Shown here: positions 56,910 to 64,000 of the stretch, in pieces
How positions within the stretch are numbered: the first letter of the stretch is position 1
Layout: the number at the start of each line of letters is the position of its first letter
DNA from: Micropruina glycogenica
Lineage (GTDB): Bacteria > Actinomycetota > Actinomycetes > Propionibacteriales > Propionibacteriaceae
Assembly: GCF_900289045.1 (NCBI RefSeq)
Contig: NZ_LT985188.1
Span: 2,418,001-2,482,000 of the forward strand
DNA: 64,000 bases
Reading direction: 5' to 3'
Notes under the pieces: generated by a model
Seen by the model: the letters and a program-made list of their open reading frames with translations, nothing else
Told to the model about the DNA's origin: nothing
Database searches by the model: none
Position numbers and translations under genes: made by a program

Positions 56910-57486
56910 CTAGGCCCGCCGCCGGTCGCCCAGGGCGTCGATGGCGGCCAGGTCGGCGATCTGGCCCGGAATACGCAGGCGATAGCCGGGCACCACGGCC
57001 AGCAGCAGGGAACCGAGCCACGACGCCGCGGGCGGCATGCCCACCACGTCGCGATGAAAGGTGACCATTGCCCGCACGAGCCGGCCGTCGGTCAGTTGGC
57101 GCCGCGCCCGCACCAGTGCGTCGCCCCCCGGTGGGCGCAGGGTCGTTGATCGGCGCCTCGACACGACCGCCGCACGATAGAGCCCCGGCTCGGCCGGCAA
57201 GCACTCCAGGGCGAGCACGCCGCCGGACGGATGACCCGAGCAGTTCGACCTCGCCGCTCAGGGCCGTGGCCAAGGCGGCGACGTCGCGCGCCTCGTCGGC
57301 CATCGTCCAGCCGAACGGGTCGCCCAGCCCGGGTCGATAGAACCGCCGGACGAACCTGACCACCCGGCGCTGCGCGGCCAGGTACGCGACCGTGGAGTCC
57401 CACCCGCGGCCGCGGTAGTCGATACCGCCGGCGACCAGCGGCGGCCCGTCGCCGGTGACGGTCGCCCGCTCGCGGGCGATGGACTG
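56910..57486 (-). pseudogene. Frameshifted alpha/beta-hydrolase remnant
   Basis: Three frames on the minus strand join to one hydrolase: VAGGIDYRGRGWDSTVAYLAAQRRVVRFVRRFYRPGLGDPFGWTMADEARDVAALATAL (frame 1), then GHPSGGVLALECLPAEPGLYRAAVV (frame 2, the nucleophile elbow), then EAPINDPAPTGG (frame 1 again) and DALVRARRQLTDGRLVRAMVTFHRDVVGMPPAASW (frame 2). The first slip is an extra G in CTCGGGTCAT near 57235, the second a lost base near 57168, the third one base too many or too few in the GGGGGG run near 57130. No ATG or GTG start is visible at the N-terminus, where a repeat copy (57488) abuts, so the 5' end may be lost. Confidence 0.72.
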
Positions 57487-57487
57487 C

Positions 57488-57537
57488 GTTGGTCGAGCCC
57501 GTCGAGACCCAGCCGGATCTCGACACGCTCGATCGAC
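57488..57537. repeat. TTGGTCGAG-family inverted repeat
   Basis: GTTGGTCGAGCCCGTCGAGA on the left; ATCTCGACACGCTCGATCGA on the right. It separates the broken hydrolase from folD. Confidence 0.7.
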
Positions 57538-57565
57538 GACACGCGCGATCGACGCGGCCAACCGG

Positions 57566-58426
57566 TCAGGCGCGCGCTCGCCGCTCGGCCGCCTCGACGC
57601 AGTTGCGAAACAGCATCGCGATCGTGGTGGGCCCGACACCGCCGACCCGCGGGGTGATCCAGCCGGCCACCTCGTTGCAGGCCTCGTCGACGTCGGGCAG
57701 CAGCTTCTTGCCCTCGTAGCGAACGCCCCCGCCGACCACCACGCGTCCGGGCGTGATGTGTTCGGGACGCAGAATGCCGGGCACCCCCGCCGCGGCGATC
57801 ACGATGTCGGCGCGCCGGGTGTAGTCGGCCCAGTTCGGCACCCCGGTGTGCACCACGGTGACTGCCGCGTTGCCGCCGGGGCGCTTCAACGACAGCAGCA
57901 TCGACAGCGGACGACCGAGCGTGAAGCCGCGGCCCAGCACCACCACGTCACGCCCGGCGACGGGGATCTCATAGTGCAGCAGCAGCGCCTCGATGCCCGC
58001 CGGAGTGCAGGGCAGCGGCCCGGCCATGCCCAGGGCGAGCCGGCCCATGTTCATCGGGTGCGCGCCGTCGGCGTCTTTGTCGGGGTCGAGTTCGGTGAGC
58101 GCCGCCTCGTAGTCGAGGTGGGGCGGAATCGGGTGTTGAATCAGTACCGCGTCGACCTCGTCGTCGGTGTTGAAGTCGCGAATCGCGGCCACCAGGTCGG
58201 CCTGCGATGCGTCGTCGTCCAGATGCACGTGCCGGCCACCGAACCCCAGGGAAGCGGCCCGGTCCTGCTTCATGCGAATGTAGCCGGCCGAGGCCGACTC
58301 GTTGCCCACCAGGATCGTGCCCAGGCCGGGGTTCCTGCCCCCGGCTCGCAGCGCGGCGACCCGCGGTTCGAGGTCGGCGAAGACGGCATCGGCCACCGGT
58401 TTGCCCGGCATCATCACGGCGCTCAC
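57566..58426 (-). CDS. folD: Bifunctional methylenetetrahydrofolate dehydrogenase/cyclohydrolase
   Basis: FolD converts 5,10-methylene-THF to 10-formyl-THF, feeding purine and formyl-methionine synthesis. The 286-residue length is standard. The catalytic Tyr and Lys are in SASAGYIRMKQD (residues ~46-57), with the Asp in LDPDKDADGAHP and the NADP loop in VVVLGRGFTLGRPLSMLL. The signature PRVGGVGPTTIAMLF is intact. The ATG at 58426 precedes AVFADLEPRVAAL-type family residues. The gene lies alone on the minus strand. Confidence 0.94.
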   Translation of the reverse strand: MSAVMMPGKPVADAVFADLEPRVAALRAGGRNPGLGTILVGNESASAGYIRMKQDRAASLGFGGRHVHLDDDASQADLVAAIRDFNTDDEVDAVLIQHPIPPHLDYEAALTELDPDKDADGAHPMNMGRLALGMAGPLPCTPAGIEALLLHYEIPVAGRDVVVLGRGFTLGRPLSMLLSLKRPGGNAAVTVVHTGVPNWADYTRRADIVIAAAGVPGILRPEHITPGRVVVGGGVRYEGKKLLPDVDEACNEVAGWITPRVGGVGPTTIAMLFRNCVEAAERRARA

Positions 58427-58488
58427 GTCGCATCAGCCTACGGGCTGTGCGTGAGTCGTCCGACCGCGCTGGTTTCTGAGACGCCCGG

Positions 58489-58580
58489 ATCGAGCAGGAT
58501 TCGGGGACGGGTTCCCAGATCCGGATCACAGCATGTGATCACAGAATGTGATCACAGAACCCGTCCCGGTTTCTGCTCAG
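58489..58580. repeat. GGGACGGGTTC/GAACCCGTCC cassette with TGTGATCACA core
   Basis: Outer arms GAGCAGGATT...GGGGACGGGTTC and GAACCCGTCCC...CTGCTC pair. The centre has two direct 14-bp units containing the perfect palindrome TGTGATCACA (58534-58543, 58548-58557) and a third half (GGATCACAG). It ends inside the vanW-type gene's stop region. Confidence 0.85.
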
Positions 58581-60271
58581 GGCTTCTTGCCGCACACCAC
58601 GGGGGTCAGGGTGTTGTAGCGCCAGAAGAACGGCTCGCTCTTGATCAACTTGCCGTCGCGGTAGAACAGCCGCTTGTAGCGCACGTCGAAACCGCTCATC
58701 GCACTCTGCGCCACACAGCCGGGCGAGTCGTCGTACTGGGTCGCGCCGGGCGAGCGGTAGTTGCTGCGTACGGGGGTGGACGCCTTGATCGTGTACCGCT
58801 TGGTCGACCACACCCGCACCGTCACCGAGCCGGTCTGGCCGACCTTGCCGGTGGTCCAGGCCTGCAGCACCACGCCGTAGGGCGAGTCGTTGCGAAACTT
58901 CATGTCGACGCTCTGCCAGTCGAGGGTGGCCTCTCGACCGACCGGGTACCGACTGAAGTACAGCGAGTGCGGCTTGTGGTACACGTCTTCGAGGCCCGCG
59001 AAGAAGATCGCATTGAAGGTGGTCGTGGTGACCTGGCTGATGCCGCCACCCAGCAGGGTCTTGATCTTGCCGCCCTCGATGCCGCCGCCGGCCATCCAGC
59101 CCGCCGCAGCGGTGCGCTTTCCCAGCGTGGCGTTCATGCTGAACGTCTCACCCGGCTTGAGAAACGTGCCGTTGATCAGCCGAGCGGCCTTGCCGATGTT
59201 GTTCACCCGGTACGCCGACCCGGGAAAGTAAGTGGTGAACGTGCCGGTGATCTGCTTCACGCCGAGCTTCTTGGCGTCGTCGGTGGTGAAGTCGGCCTTG
59301 CGCACCGTTGCGGCCACGGTGACGCTGCGTCCCTTCGGTTCGGCGAGCACGCCGGTGGCTGCCGTGGCGAGCGCGGCCGGGTCGAGGCCGATGCCGTCGA
59401 CGGACGCGATGATCTTCGGCTTGCCGTTCGCGATGGTGATGTCGGCGTTTTTCGGCTGCTTCAGACCGAGCTCCTTGATCTGATTCGCGGCGGCGGCGAC
59501 GAGCTTGTCGGCGTTCAGCTTGGGCTGCAACGTGCCGTCGGCGGGCACGAACGACAGCCCGGCCGCGATCATCGCCGGGGTGAGTTCGAACGAGCCGGAC
59601 GATCCCGTCTTGACCGTGATGCCCGAGGCCAGCGCAGCCTTGCCCACCCCCGCCGCCACCTCGTCGGCCTCGGCCGTGGTGATCTCGGGTTCGACGCTGC
59701 TCACCACGGCGTCGATGCTGGTGGCGGCGAGAAACCCGGACGCCACGGCGTCCGCGGTCTGGGGCTGTTGCACCGCGAGCCCGGGCTTTGCCTCGGCGCG
59801 GTCGATGGCGGTCTTGCGCACGGTCAGCGCCGCATTCACCGGGACGGTGTCTGCGCGTTCGGCCAGAGCGGCCACGGCGGCGGTCAGTGTGGCCGCGTCA
59901 CGGGTGACCACCGCCGGCTGGTCGCCACCACCGGTGAGCACGGTGACGATGTGGGCCGGATGCCAGCTTCGTCCGGCACCGGCGCCGGCGACGCTGGCGG
60001 AGTAGTCGACGCCCAGACCGAGCTCGGCCGCGGTGGTGGTCAGCCGCTCAGCCCCGGCGGTTACGGTGAGTGGTCGGGTGAGCCGCGGCTCCAGCTCGAA
60101 CTGCAGCTTGGCGACCGCGGCGTCGGAGGTCAGCCCGCCGATCGGCACCCCCGACACCGACGCGTTGCGCGGGGTGTTCTCACCGGCCAGCGCGTAACCC
60201 GCGGCGTAAGCGCCGCCGGCGAGCACGAGAGCACCACCGACGATCCATAGCGTTACGGTCTTGGCGCTCAA
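58577..60271 (-). CDS. VanW family protein with PG_binding_4-like domains
   Basis: The 564-residue protein begins with one membrane helix (VTLWIVGGALVLAGGAYAAGYA), then about 330 residues with two PG_binding_4-like modules (NASVSGVPIGGLTSDAAVAKL; TLTAAVAALAERADTVPVNAALTV) and ends in a VanW domain (GTFTTYFPGSAYRVNNIGKAARLINGTFLKPGETFSMNATLGKRTAAAGW... GGGISQVTTTTFNAIFFAGL). The YoaR/VanW group is associated with cell-wall stress and antibiotic tolerance; its biochemistry is not established. It starts from TTG at 60271 (LSAKTV), with AGGTGG upstream. Its stop is 3' next to the palindromic cassette. Confidence 0.88.
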   Translation of the reverse strand: MSAKTVTLWIVGGALVLAGGAYAAGYALAGENTPRNASVSGVPIGGLTSDAAVAKLQFELEPRLTRPLTVTAGAERLTTTAAELGLGVDYSASVAGAGAGRSWHPAHIVTVLTGGGDQPAVVTRDAATLTAAVAALAERADTVPVNAALTVRKTAIDRAEAKPGLAVQQPQTADAVASGFLAATSIDAVVSSVEPEITTAEADEVAAGVGKAALASGITVKTGSSGSFELTPAMIAAGLSFVPADGTLQPKLNADKLVAAAANQIKELGLKQPKNADITIANGKPKIIASVDGIGLDPAALATAATGVLAEPKGRSVTVAATVRKADFTTDDAKKLGVKQITGTFTTYFPGSAYRVNNIGKAARLINGTFLKPGETFSMNATLGKRTAAAGWMAGGGIEGGKIKTLLGGGISQVTTTTFNAIFFAGLEDVYHKPHSLYFSRYPVGREATLDWQSVDMKFRNDSPYGVVLQAWTTGKVGQTGSVTVRVWSTKRYTIKASTPVRSNYRSPGATQYDDSPGCVAQSAMSGFDVRYKRLFYRDGKLIKSEPFFWRYNTLTPVVCGKKP

Positions 60272-60401
60272 CGGTGTCCACCTCGGCGATCGGGGTCGGC
60301 ATCAGGGCTCCCCATCGTAGGCGACGCGCAGCGACTTCCTGGAAGCATCGTCGAACGACCGCGCCCACCCCCGGGTGAACGCAGACCGGCCGCAGAATCT
60401 A

Positions 60402-60482
60402 TCGTCAAATGACGACCGATCTGGACGCCCTCAACCCTCACGCGCGTCGGGTGGGCTGAAGATCCGTCGTCATTTTGCGAGC
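60402..60482. repeat. Nested inverted-repeat cassette, TCGTCAAATGACGAC type
   Basis: Left arm GATCTATCGTCAAATGACGAC pairs with GTCGTCATTTTGCGAGC on the right; inner segments GCCCTCAACCC and GGGTGGGC also pair, around TCACGCGCGTC. Confidence 0.8.
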
Positions 60483-60556
60483 ATCGGGAAACGACGGTGG
60501 ACGTCGCGTGACCCAAGCCGGTTTGACGGAGTCAACGAATGTCCCGGTTCGGCCGG

Positions 60557-60582
60557 GAGATCCCGACGTCCGCCGGGATGAC
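60557..60582. repeat. CCCGGCG-type palindrome, variant
   Basis: GAGATCCCGACGTCCGCCGG followed by GATGAC. The left arm is CCCGACG, the right arm CGCCGGG, so pairing is imperfect. Confidence 0.65.
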
Positions 60583-60626
60583 GGATGGGCCGGCGGGAAG
60601 ACGGAAGTCCGACGCGATGAAGGGGC

Positions 60627-62345
60627 CTACCGTCCCTGGCCCGCGTGCAACTCGATGCCGAAGGGCATCGAGAACGCACCGGTGGCGACCAGCCCGAGGC
60701 GCGCGGCGGCTGCTTCGATCACGCCGTCGAGGTCGAGCCGCCGGCTGGGCAGCGACACCGAGGTGGCGATCTGCTCGCTCGACTCGGCGGGCCTGAACTG
60801 GCTGAGAAAGCCGAGCTTCGACACCGACCGCACCGCCACGTCGGCCGGCTTCACCCCGGCCAGTTCGGCCGCCCGGTCGATCGCCAGGCCCATGCCGCCC
60901 AGATGGTCGATCAGGCCGCGTTCCCGGGCGTCCACGCCGGTCCAGACTCGGCCGCGGGCCAGGGGTTCGAGCACCTCGATGGCCATGTGCCGGTCGGTGG
61001 CGGCCTTGCCGGTGAAGTCGACGTAGATCTCGTCCAACCTGCGGTTGAGCGCGGCCCATTGCTCGTCGGTGAACCGGCTGTTCGGCGACAGGTAATCGGC
61101 CCACTGGCCGGAAGTCACGTCGGAAAGCACCAGGCCCAGCTTCTCTTTCAGTTCGGTGATCACGAACTTGCCGGCCAGCACACCGATCGAACCGGTGAGC
61201 GTGGTGGGCTGGGCCACGATCTCGTCGGCCGGCATGGCCACGAAATACCCCCCGGACGCCGCCACGTCGGCCATGCACGCCACCACCGGACGTCCGGCCT
61301 CACGCAGCCGCAGCACCTCGCGGCGAATGGCGTCGGACGCGACGGCTGAGCCGCCGGGTGAGTCGACGCGCAGCACGACCGCCTTGACCGCCGGGTCGGC
61401 GGCAGCGGCGCGCAGGTGGGAGCAGACCACCGACGACGTGGCGCTGGGCTGGCTGGCACCTCCGCCCTGCGGGCGTCCGGTCATGATCGGCCCTCGCACC
61501 TCGACCACCGCGATGGCGGGCTTGGTGCGGCTCTCGATCAGGTCGCGCACCGGCGAGGCGTGCGAGTGCCGGTGCACGTAGCGCAGCCCGGCTTCGTCGC
61601 CCGCCCAGGCGGCCCGGGCCGCCGCGTAGGCCTCGTCGCGGTAGCCGACCCGGTCGATCAGGCCGTGCTCGACCGCTTCGGCGGCGGTGAGCACGCCGGC
61701 GTCGACGGCGGCCCAGACCTGCTCGACCGTGCGTCCGCGGCGCTGGGCGATCGCGTCGACCGCCCAGTGCGTGATCGAGTTGGTGATCTGCTGCATCATC
61801 TCGGCGTTCGCGGCCGTGATCTCGTGGGCGGCGTAGGTGTCGGCGGCGGTCTTGAACTCTTTGCGCTGCCCGAACTGCGGCTCGACGCCCAGCTTGTCGA
61901 AGCCGCCGCGCAGCAGCGTGATCTGGGCCCGCACGCCGCCCAGCCCGCACTCACCGGTGGGCTGCACCCAGATCTGGTCGGTGTGGGCCGCGAGCACATA
62001 GGGCAGCAGTGCGGTGCCGAACTCGCCGAACGACTCGGTGTGCGCCCAGACCGGCTTGTGTTCGCCGAAGCCTGCGAGCATGTCAGCGAGTTCGCAGCAC
62101 TGGGCCGCGGTGAGCTGGCAGGTGCCGATGTGCACCAGCAGGCCGAGCACCGATTCATCGGACGCGGCCTGCCGCAAGCCCTCGCGCAGCGCCTTCATGG
62201 TGGGCGCGTTGACCAGCTTCAACGCCTCCAGTGGGTTCGCCGGTGCTGCGCTGAGCACGGAAAAGTCGAGATCGAGTTCGAGAATGACGCGATCGCCCAC
62301 CGGGGACTTGCGAAACAGAGACGACAGCGTGCCGAAGGGTTGCAT
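60627..62345 (-). CDS. sppA: Signal peptide peptidase SppA, S49 long form
   Basis: A serine/lysine peptidase that breaks down cleaved signal peptides in or at the membrane. The 572-residue protein has two S49-type halves, as in E. coli SppA. The catalytic Lys lies in FGQRKEFKTAADTYAAHE of the first half (residues ~165-180), and the nucleophile Ser in MADVAASGGYFVAMPAD of the second, with SPGGSAVASDAIRREV upstream. No N-terminal transmembrane segment is evident, which is common for actinobacterial versions; it may associate peripherally. The ATG at 62345 is a standard start. Confidence 0.9.
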   Translation of the reverse strand: MQPFGTLSSLFRKSPVGDRVILELDLDFSVLSAAPANPLEALKLVNAPTMKALREGLRQAASDESVLGLLVHIGTCQLTAAQCCELADMLAGFGEHKPVWAHTESFGEFGTALLPYVLAAHTDQIWVQPTGECGLGGVRAQITLLRGGFDKLGVEPQFGQRKEFKTAADTYAAHEITAANAEMMQQITNSITHWAVDAIAQRRGRTVEQVWAAVDAGVLTAAEAVEHGLIDRVGYRDEAYAAARAAWAGDEAGLRYVHRHSHASPVRDLIESRTKPAIAVVEVRGPIMTGRPQGGGASQPSATSSVVCSHLRAAAADPAVKAVVLRVDSPGGSAVASDAIRREVLRLREAGRPVVACMADVAASGGYFVAMPADEIVAQPTTLTGSIGVLAGKFVITELKEKLGLVLSDVTSGQWADYLSPNSRFTDEQWAALNRRLDEIYVDFTGKAATDRHMAIEVLEPLARGRVWTGVDARERGLIDHLGGMGLAIDRAAELAGVKPADVAVRSVSKLGFLSQFRPAESSEQIATSVSLPSRRLDLDGVIEAAAARLGLVATGAFSMPFGIELHAGQGR

Positions 62346-62449
62346 GCCGTCCAGCCTAGGTGCAGTGCGGATCGTGCCGGTCGCGCTCCGCCGAGACCGC
62401 CGTCGGGCACCGCGACGTGCAGCCCCGAGCCTGGAATTGCGAGCGATGC

Positions 62450-62530
62450 GTCTCGAGATTACGTCCGATTTCGAGGGCTCGACGCCTGCGCCGCCTCAAT
62501 CGGGTTCACATCGGACGTAATCCCGCGACC
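62450..62530. repeat. Nested inverted-repeat cassette, GATTACGTCCGAT type
   Basis: Outer arms GAGATTACGTCCGAT and ATCGGACGTAATC pair exactly over 12 bp; inner CGACGCCTGCGCCGCC region is GC-rich. It lies in the divergent sppA/lipoprotein region. Confidence 0.85.
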
Positions 62531-62620
62531 TCGCACGCAACGCTCGCGGGCGTCTCGACGGGCACCGACCGGCCGGCACGGGCGAGTCGCTGGGCGGTAT
62601 CGGCGCGTGCGTCGTTCAGC

Positions 62621-63250
62621 ATGGACTGTGTGACTGCACGTGACTGGCTTCGAACCATCGCCGTGACTGCCGGGGCGGCGCTCGCCGTCACCGGCTGCGC
62701 ACGAACCCAACCGGGTGGGGTGGTGGCGCCGTCGCCGGGTGCGAGTGCGTCCGACACCCCGATGGTCGGCGAATCGCCCACCACAACGCCATCGGAGTCC
62801 GCGAGCACGTCACCCACCGCCGCTACATCGACCTCGCCGACCAGTACTGCCTCGTCGGGGCCGGCGGTGAAGGCCACCGGAACCCTGAAGCTGTTCGCGC
62901 CCACCAGCAAGAAGCTCGCCGGAACCTGCCAGAACAAGGCCGGCGCACCCACGCTGACTGTGGCCGATCGCAAGAACGACTTCTTCCACACCGTCGACGC
63001 CGCGGTGGTGCTGACCGGTGACAAGTCCGCGGTGTCGACCGTCACGATCGCGCTGGGCGAAGACTCCGACGAGATCACCCGCACGATCACCTACGACGCT
63101 GCCAAGCCGACGGCCGGGGTATCGGCCAAACTGGGCGTCAAGGGCGCGGTCTACACCGTGAGCGGCAAGCTCGCCAATGCCGAAGACGGCACCCCGGCCG
63201 GCACGATTCCGGTGACGCTGGTGATTACCTGCGCGAGCACGAAGTGGTGA
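62621..63250 (+). CDS. Hypothetical lipoprotein with Ser/Thr-rich spacer
   Basis: The 209-residue protein has a signal peptide (RDWLRTIAVTAGAALAVTGCARTQ) with a lipobox VTGC, the Cys at about residue 26. A ~65-residue Ser/Thr/Pro-rich spacer (SESASTSPTAATSTSPTSTASS) leads to a C-terminal beta-rich domain of ~130 residues (GTLKLFAPTSKKLAGTCQNKAGAPTLTVADRKNDFF... YTVSGKLANAEDGTPAGTIPVTLVITC) with a Cys pair. I do not recognise its family; the fold may be a small immunoglobulin-like or lipid-binding barrel. The start could be ATG 62621 or GTG 62630. Confidence 0.75.
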   Translation: MDCVTARDWLRTIAVTAGAALAVTGCARTQPGGVVAPSPGASASDTPMVGESPTTTPSESASTSPTAATSTSPTSTASSGPAVKATGTLKLFAPTSKKLAGTCQNKAGAPTLTVADRKNDFFHTVDAAVVLTGDKSAVSTVTIALGEDSDEITRTITYDAAKPTAGVSAKLGVKGAVYTVSGKLANAEDGTPAGTIPVTLVITCASTKW

Positions 63251-63267
63251 ACCCGAACCGCTACCGC

Positions 63268-63325
63268 CGAAAGACAGTGTGAGTTAAGGCTTCGTCTGCA
63301 CTACCCGAACTCACACTGTCTTCCG
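63268..63325. repeat. Nested inverted-repeat cassette, GACAGTGTGAGTT type
   Basis: AAAGACAGTGTGAGTT and AACTCACACTGTCTT are a 15-bp near-perfect inverted pair around AAGGCTTCGTCTGCACTACCCG. It lies between the convergent lipoprotein and Ig-like repeat genes. Confidence 0.85.
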
Positions 63326-63366
63326 AAGGCTCACGGGCCTTCCGAAGGCGCACGGCCTTTGGAGGC

Positions 63367-64000
63367 TCACTTGGCGATCGTCACCGCGATGGTCTTGCTC
63401 TGCGAGTCGTAGCCGGTCTTGCGGCCCGTGACGCGCACGCTGACGGACTTGCCCTTGTCTTTGCTGGTCAGCTTGTACTTGGTCTTCGTGGCGCCCTTGA
63501 TGGCCGACGAACCCCGGTACCACTGGTAGCTGAGCTTCACCGCGCCCGGGCCCCAGTTGCCGCCGTCCACGGTCAGGGTGTGCCCCGACTTGCGGGTGCC
63601 CTTCAGCTTGGGCGTCTTCGGGCTGAGCGTACCCTTGGCCACCGCCGCGGTCGCCGCGGACGCCTTCGTCACGGTGGTGTAGCCGCTGGCCCGGCCGGTC
63701 ACCCGCACGGTGATCGTCTGGCCGGCCTCGGTGGCGTGCACCAGGGTCGTGGCCTTGGTGGCGCCCTTGATCGGCTTGGTGCCGGCGTACCACTGGTAGC
63801 TCAGCGTCACCGACGCCGGCGTCCACGCGCCCGGTTTGGCGGTCAGGGTCGAGCCGACCTTGGCGGTGCCCGTGATGGTCGGGGTGTCGCCGGTGAGCAG
63901 CTTCGGCACGGTGCTGGACGCCGCCGAGGTGCGGGTCACCGCGTTGTAGCCGGTCTTGGTGCCGCTCACGGCAACCTTGAGCGCGAACCCCGCGTCGTCG
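63367..64000 (-). CDS. Ig-like repeat surface protein, 3' part, cut by window edge
   Basis: The frame stays open to the last base of the window, so the N-terminus and any signal peptide are missing. At least two ~85-residue beta-sandwich repeats are visible: GTAKVGSTLTAKPGAWTPASVTLSYQWYAGTKPIKGATKAT...TVRVTGRASGYTTVTKAS and GTRKSGHTLTVDGGNWGPGAVKLSYQWYRGSSAIKGATKTK...SVRVTGRKTGYDSQSKT. This GT-x-VG-x-TLT...YQWYxG...I-GAT...V-V-V-TGxKxGY pattern is the common actinobacterial 'Ig-like/ beta-repeat' surface domain, normally a spacer between a catalytic or adhesion domain and the cell wall. The last residues (TIAVTIAK) end the protein without any LPXTG motif. Confidence 0.82.
   Translation of the reverse strand, partial: DDAGFALKVAVSGTKTGYNAVTRTSAASSTVPKLLTGDTPTITGTAKVGSTLTAKPGAWTPASVTLSYQWYAGTKPIKGATKATTLVHATEAGQTITVRVTGRASGYTTVTKASAATAAVAKGTLSPKTPKLKGTRKSGHTLTVDGGNWGPGAVKLSYQWYRGSSAIKGATKTKYKLTSKDKGKSVSVRVTGRKTGYDSQSKTIAVTIAK

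Larger units (their letters stand above)
60272..60626. other. Gene-free region, two repeats
   Basis: Contains the vanW-type gene's promoter region (60275-60400), a nested palindrome (60402-60482) and a CCCGGCG-type element (60557-60582). No gene is visible. Confidence 0.6.

Noticed and set aside
58534-58557. CRP-type binding site TGTGATCACA
   Set aside because: Lacks the six-base spacing of a CRP site and is embedded in a repeat cassette; kept only as an observation about palindromes.
57455-60250. A 931-codon open frame on the plus strand
   Set aside because: It is antisense to folD and the VanW gene, lacks domains, and its codons are the wobble-shifted shadow of those genes.

Overview
The window is dense, high-G+C DNA with many GTG starts, from a free-living actinobacterium. 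Support comes from mycothiol-type deacetylase folds, the glnA2-glnE neighbourhood, a DUF3117 gene, a seven-iron ferredoxin next to dapC, a GlgC/GlgM glycogen pair and an actinobacterial RNase P RNA. The gene set and layout would suit Propionibacteriales, but that placement is inference and weak. There are no tRNAs, no rRNA, no recognisable transposase gene and no CRISPR array.

Layout. 0-6 kb: VOC dioxygenase-like protein, CynX/NimT-type MFS exporter, lipoprotein amidase, cytoplasmic GH32 fructosidase, PIG-L deacetylase. 6-11 kb: an arabinan locus (dprE2, dprE1, an aftB homologue) with a wrecked ClC chloride-channel gene inside it. 11-13 kb: PhnP-like hydrolase, then an AbiEi/DUF559-type gene bracketed by three copies of a ~110-bp repeat. 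13-20 kb: glnE, a sterol-carrier-type protein, glnA2, map, a DUF2510 protein. 20.5-21 kb: rnpB (minus strand), then a small secreted RTX-repeat protein whose best start codon is ACG. 21.6-33 kb: RNB ribonuclease, membrane alpha/beta hydrolase, phospholipase D-like protein, a zinc-ribbon coiled-coil protein coupled to a VOC protein, histidine phosphatase, Xaa-Pro aminopeptidase, CorA, TrpB2. 33-40 kb: DUF2752, RDD and YflT-like envelope proteins, then a LacI regulator divergent from an SRPBCC-sugar symporter-USP operon. 40-45.5 kb: Mrp, DUF1003 + MgtE-N/CBS pair, TatB, dapA, O-methyltransferase. 46-48.6 kb: glgC and glgA/glgM. 48.8-56.3 kb: small conserved proteins, LOG, an LCP-like protein, then the succinylase branch of lysine/DAP synthesis (dapE, dapD, dapC) with fdxA. 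56.3-64 kb: a broken alpha/beta hydrolase, folD, a VanW protein, SppA, a lipoprotein and the end of an Ig-like repeat protein cut by the window edge.

Working together: dapA, dapD, dapC and dapE supply meso-DAP for peptidoglycan, which the amidase, LCP-like, VanW and lysozyme-like proteins would remodel; DprE1/DprE2 make decaprenyl-phospho-arabinose, the donor AftB uses. glgC and glgA start glycogen storage; glnA2 and glnE belong to nitrogen assimilation.

The most unusual content is between the genes. At least four families of short palindromic repeats fill most intergenic gaps: a CCCGGCG...CGCCGGG element (about eleven copies), a TTGGTCGAG...CTCAACCAG element (about eleven copies), a GGGGACGGTTCT/AGAACCGTCCCC element (including a 6 x 23-bp tandem array and a mirror-image double doublet), and a series of nested inverted-repeat cassettes sharing an architecture but mostly not a sequence. 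Two genes carry several single-base indels each, so the possibility of residual assembly error should be kept in mind.
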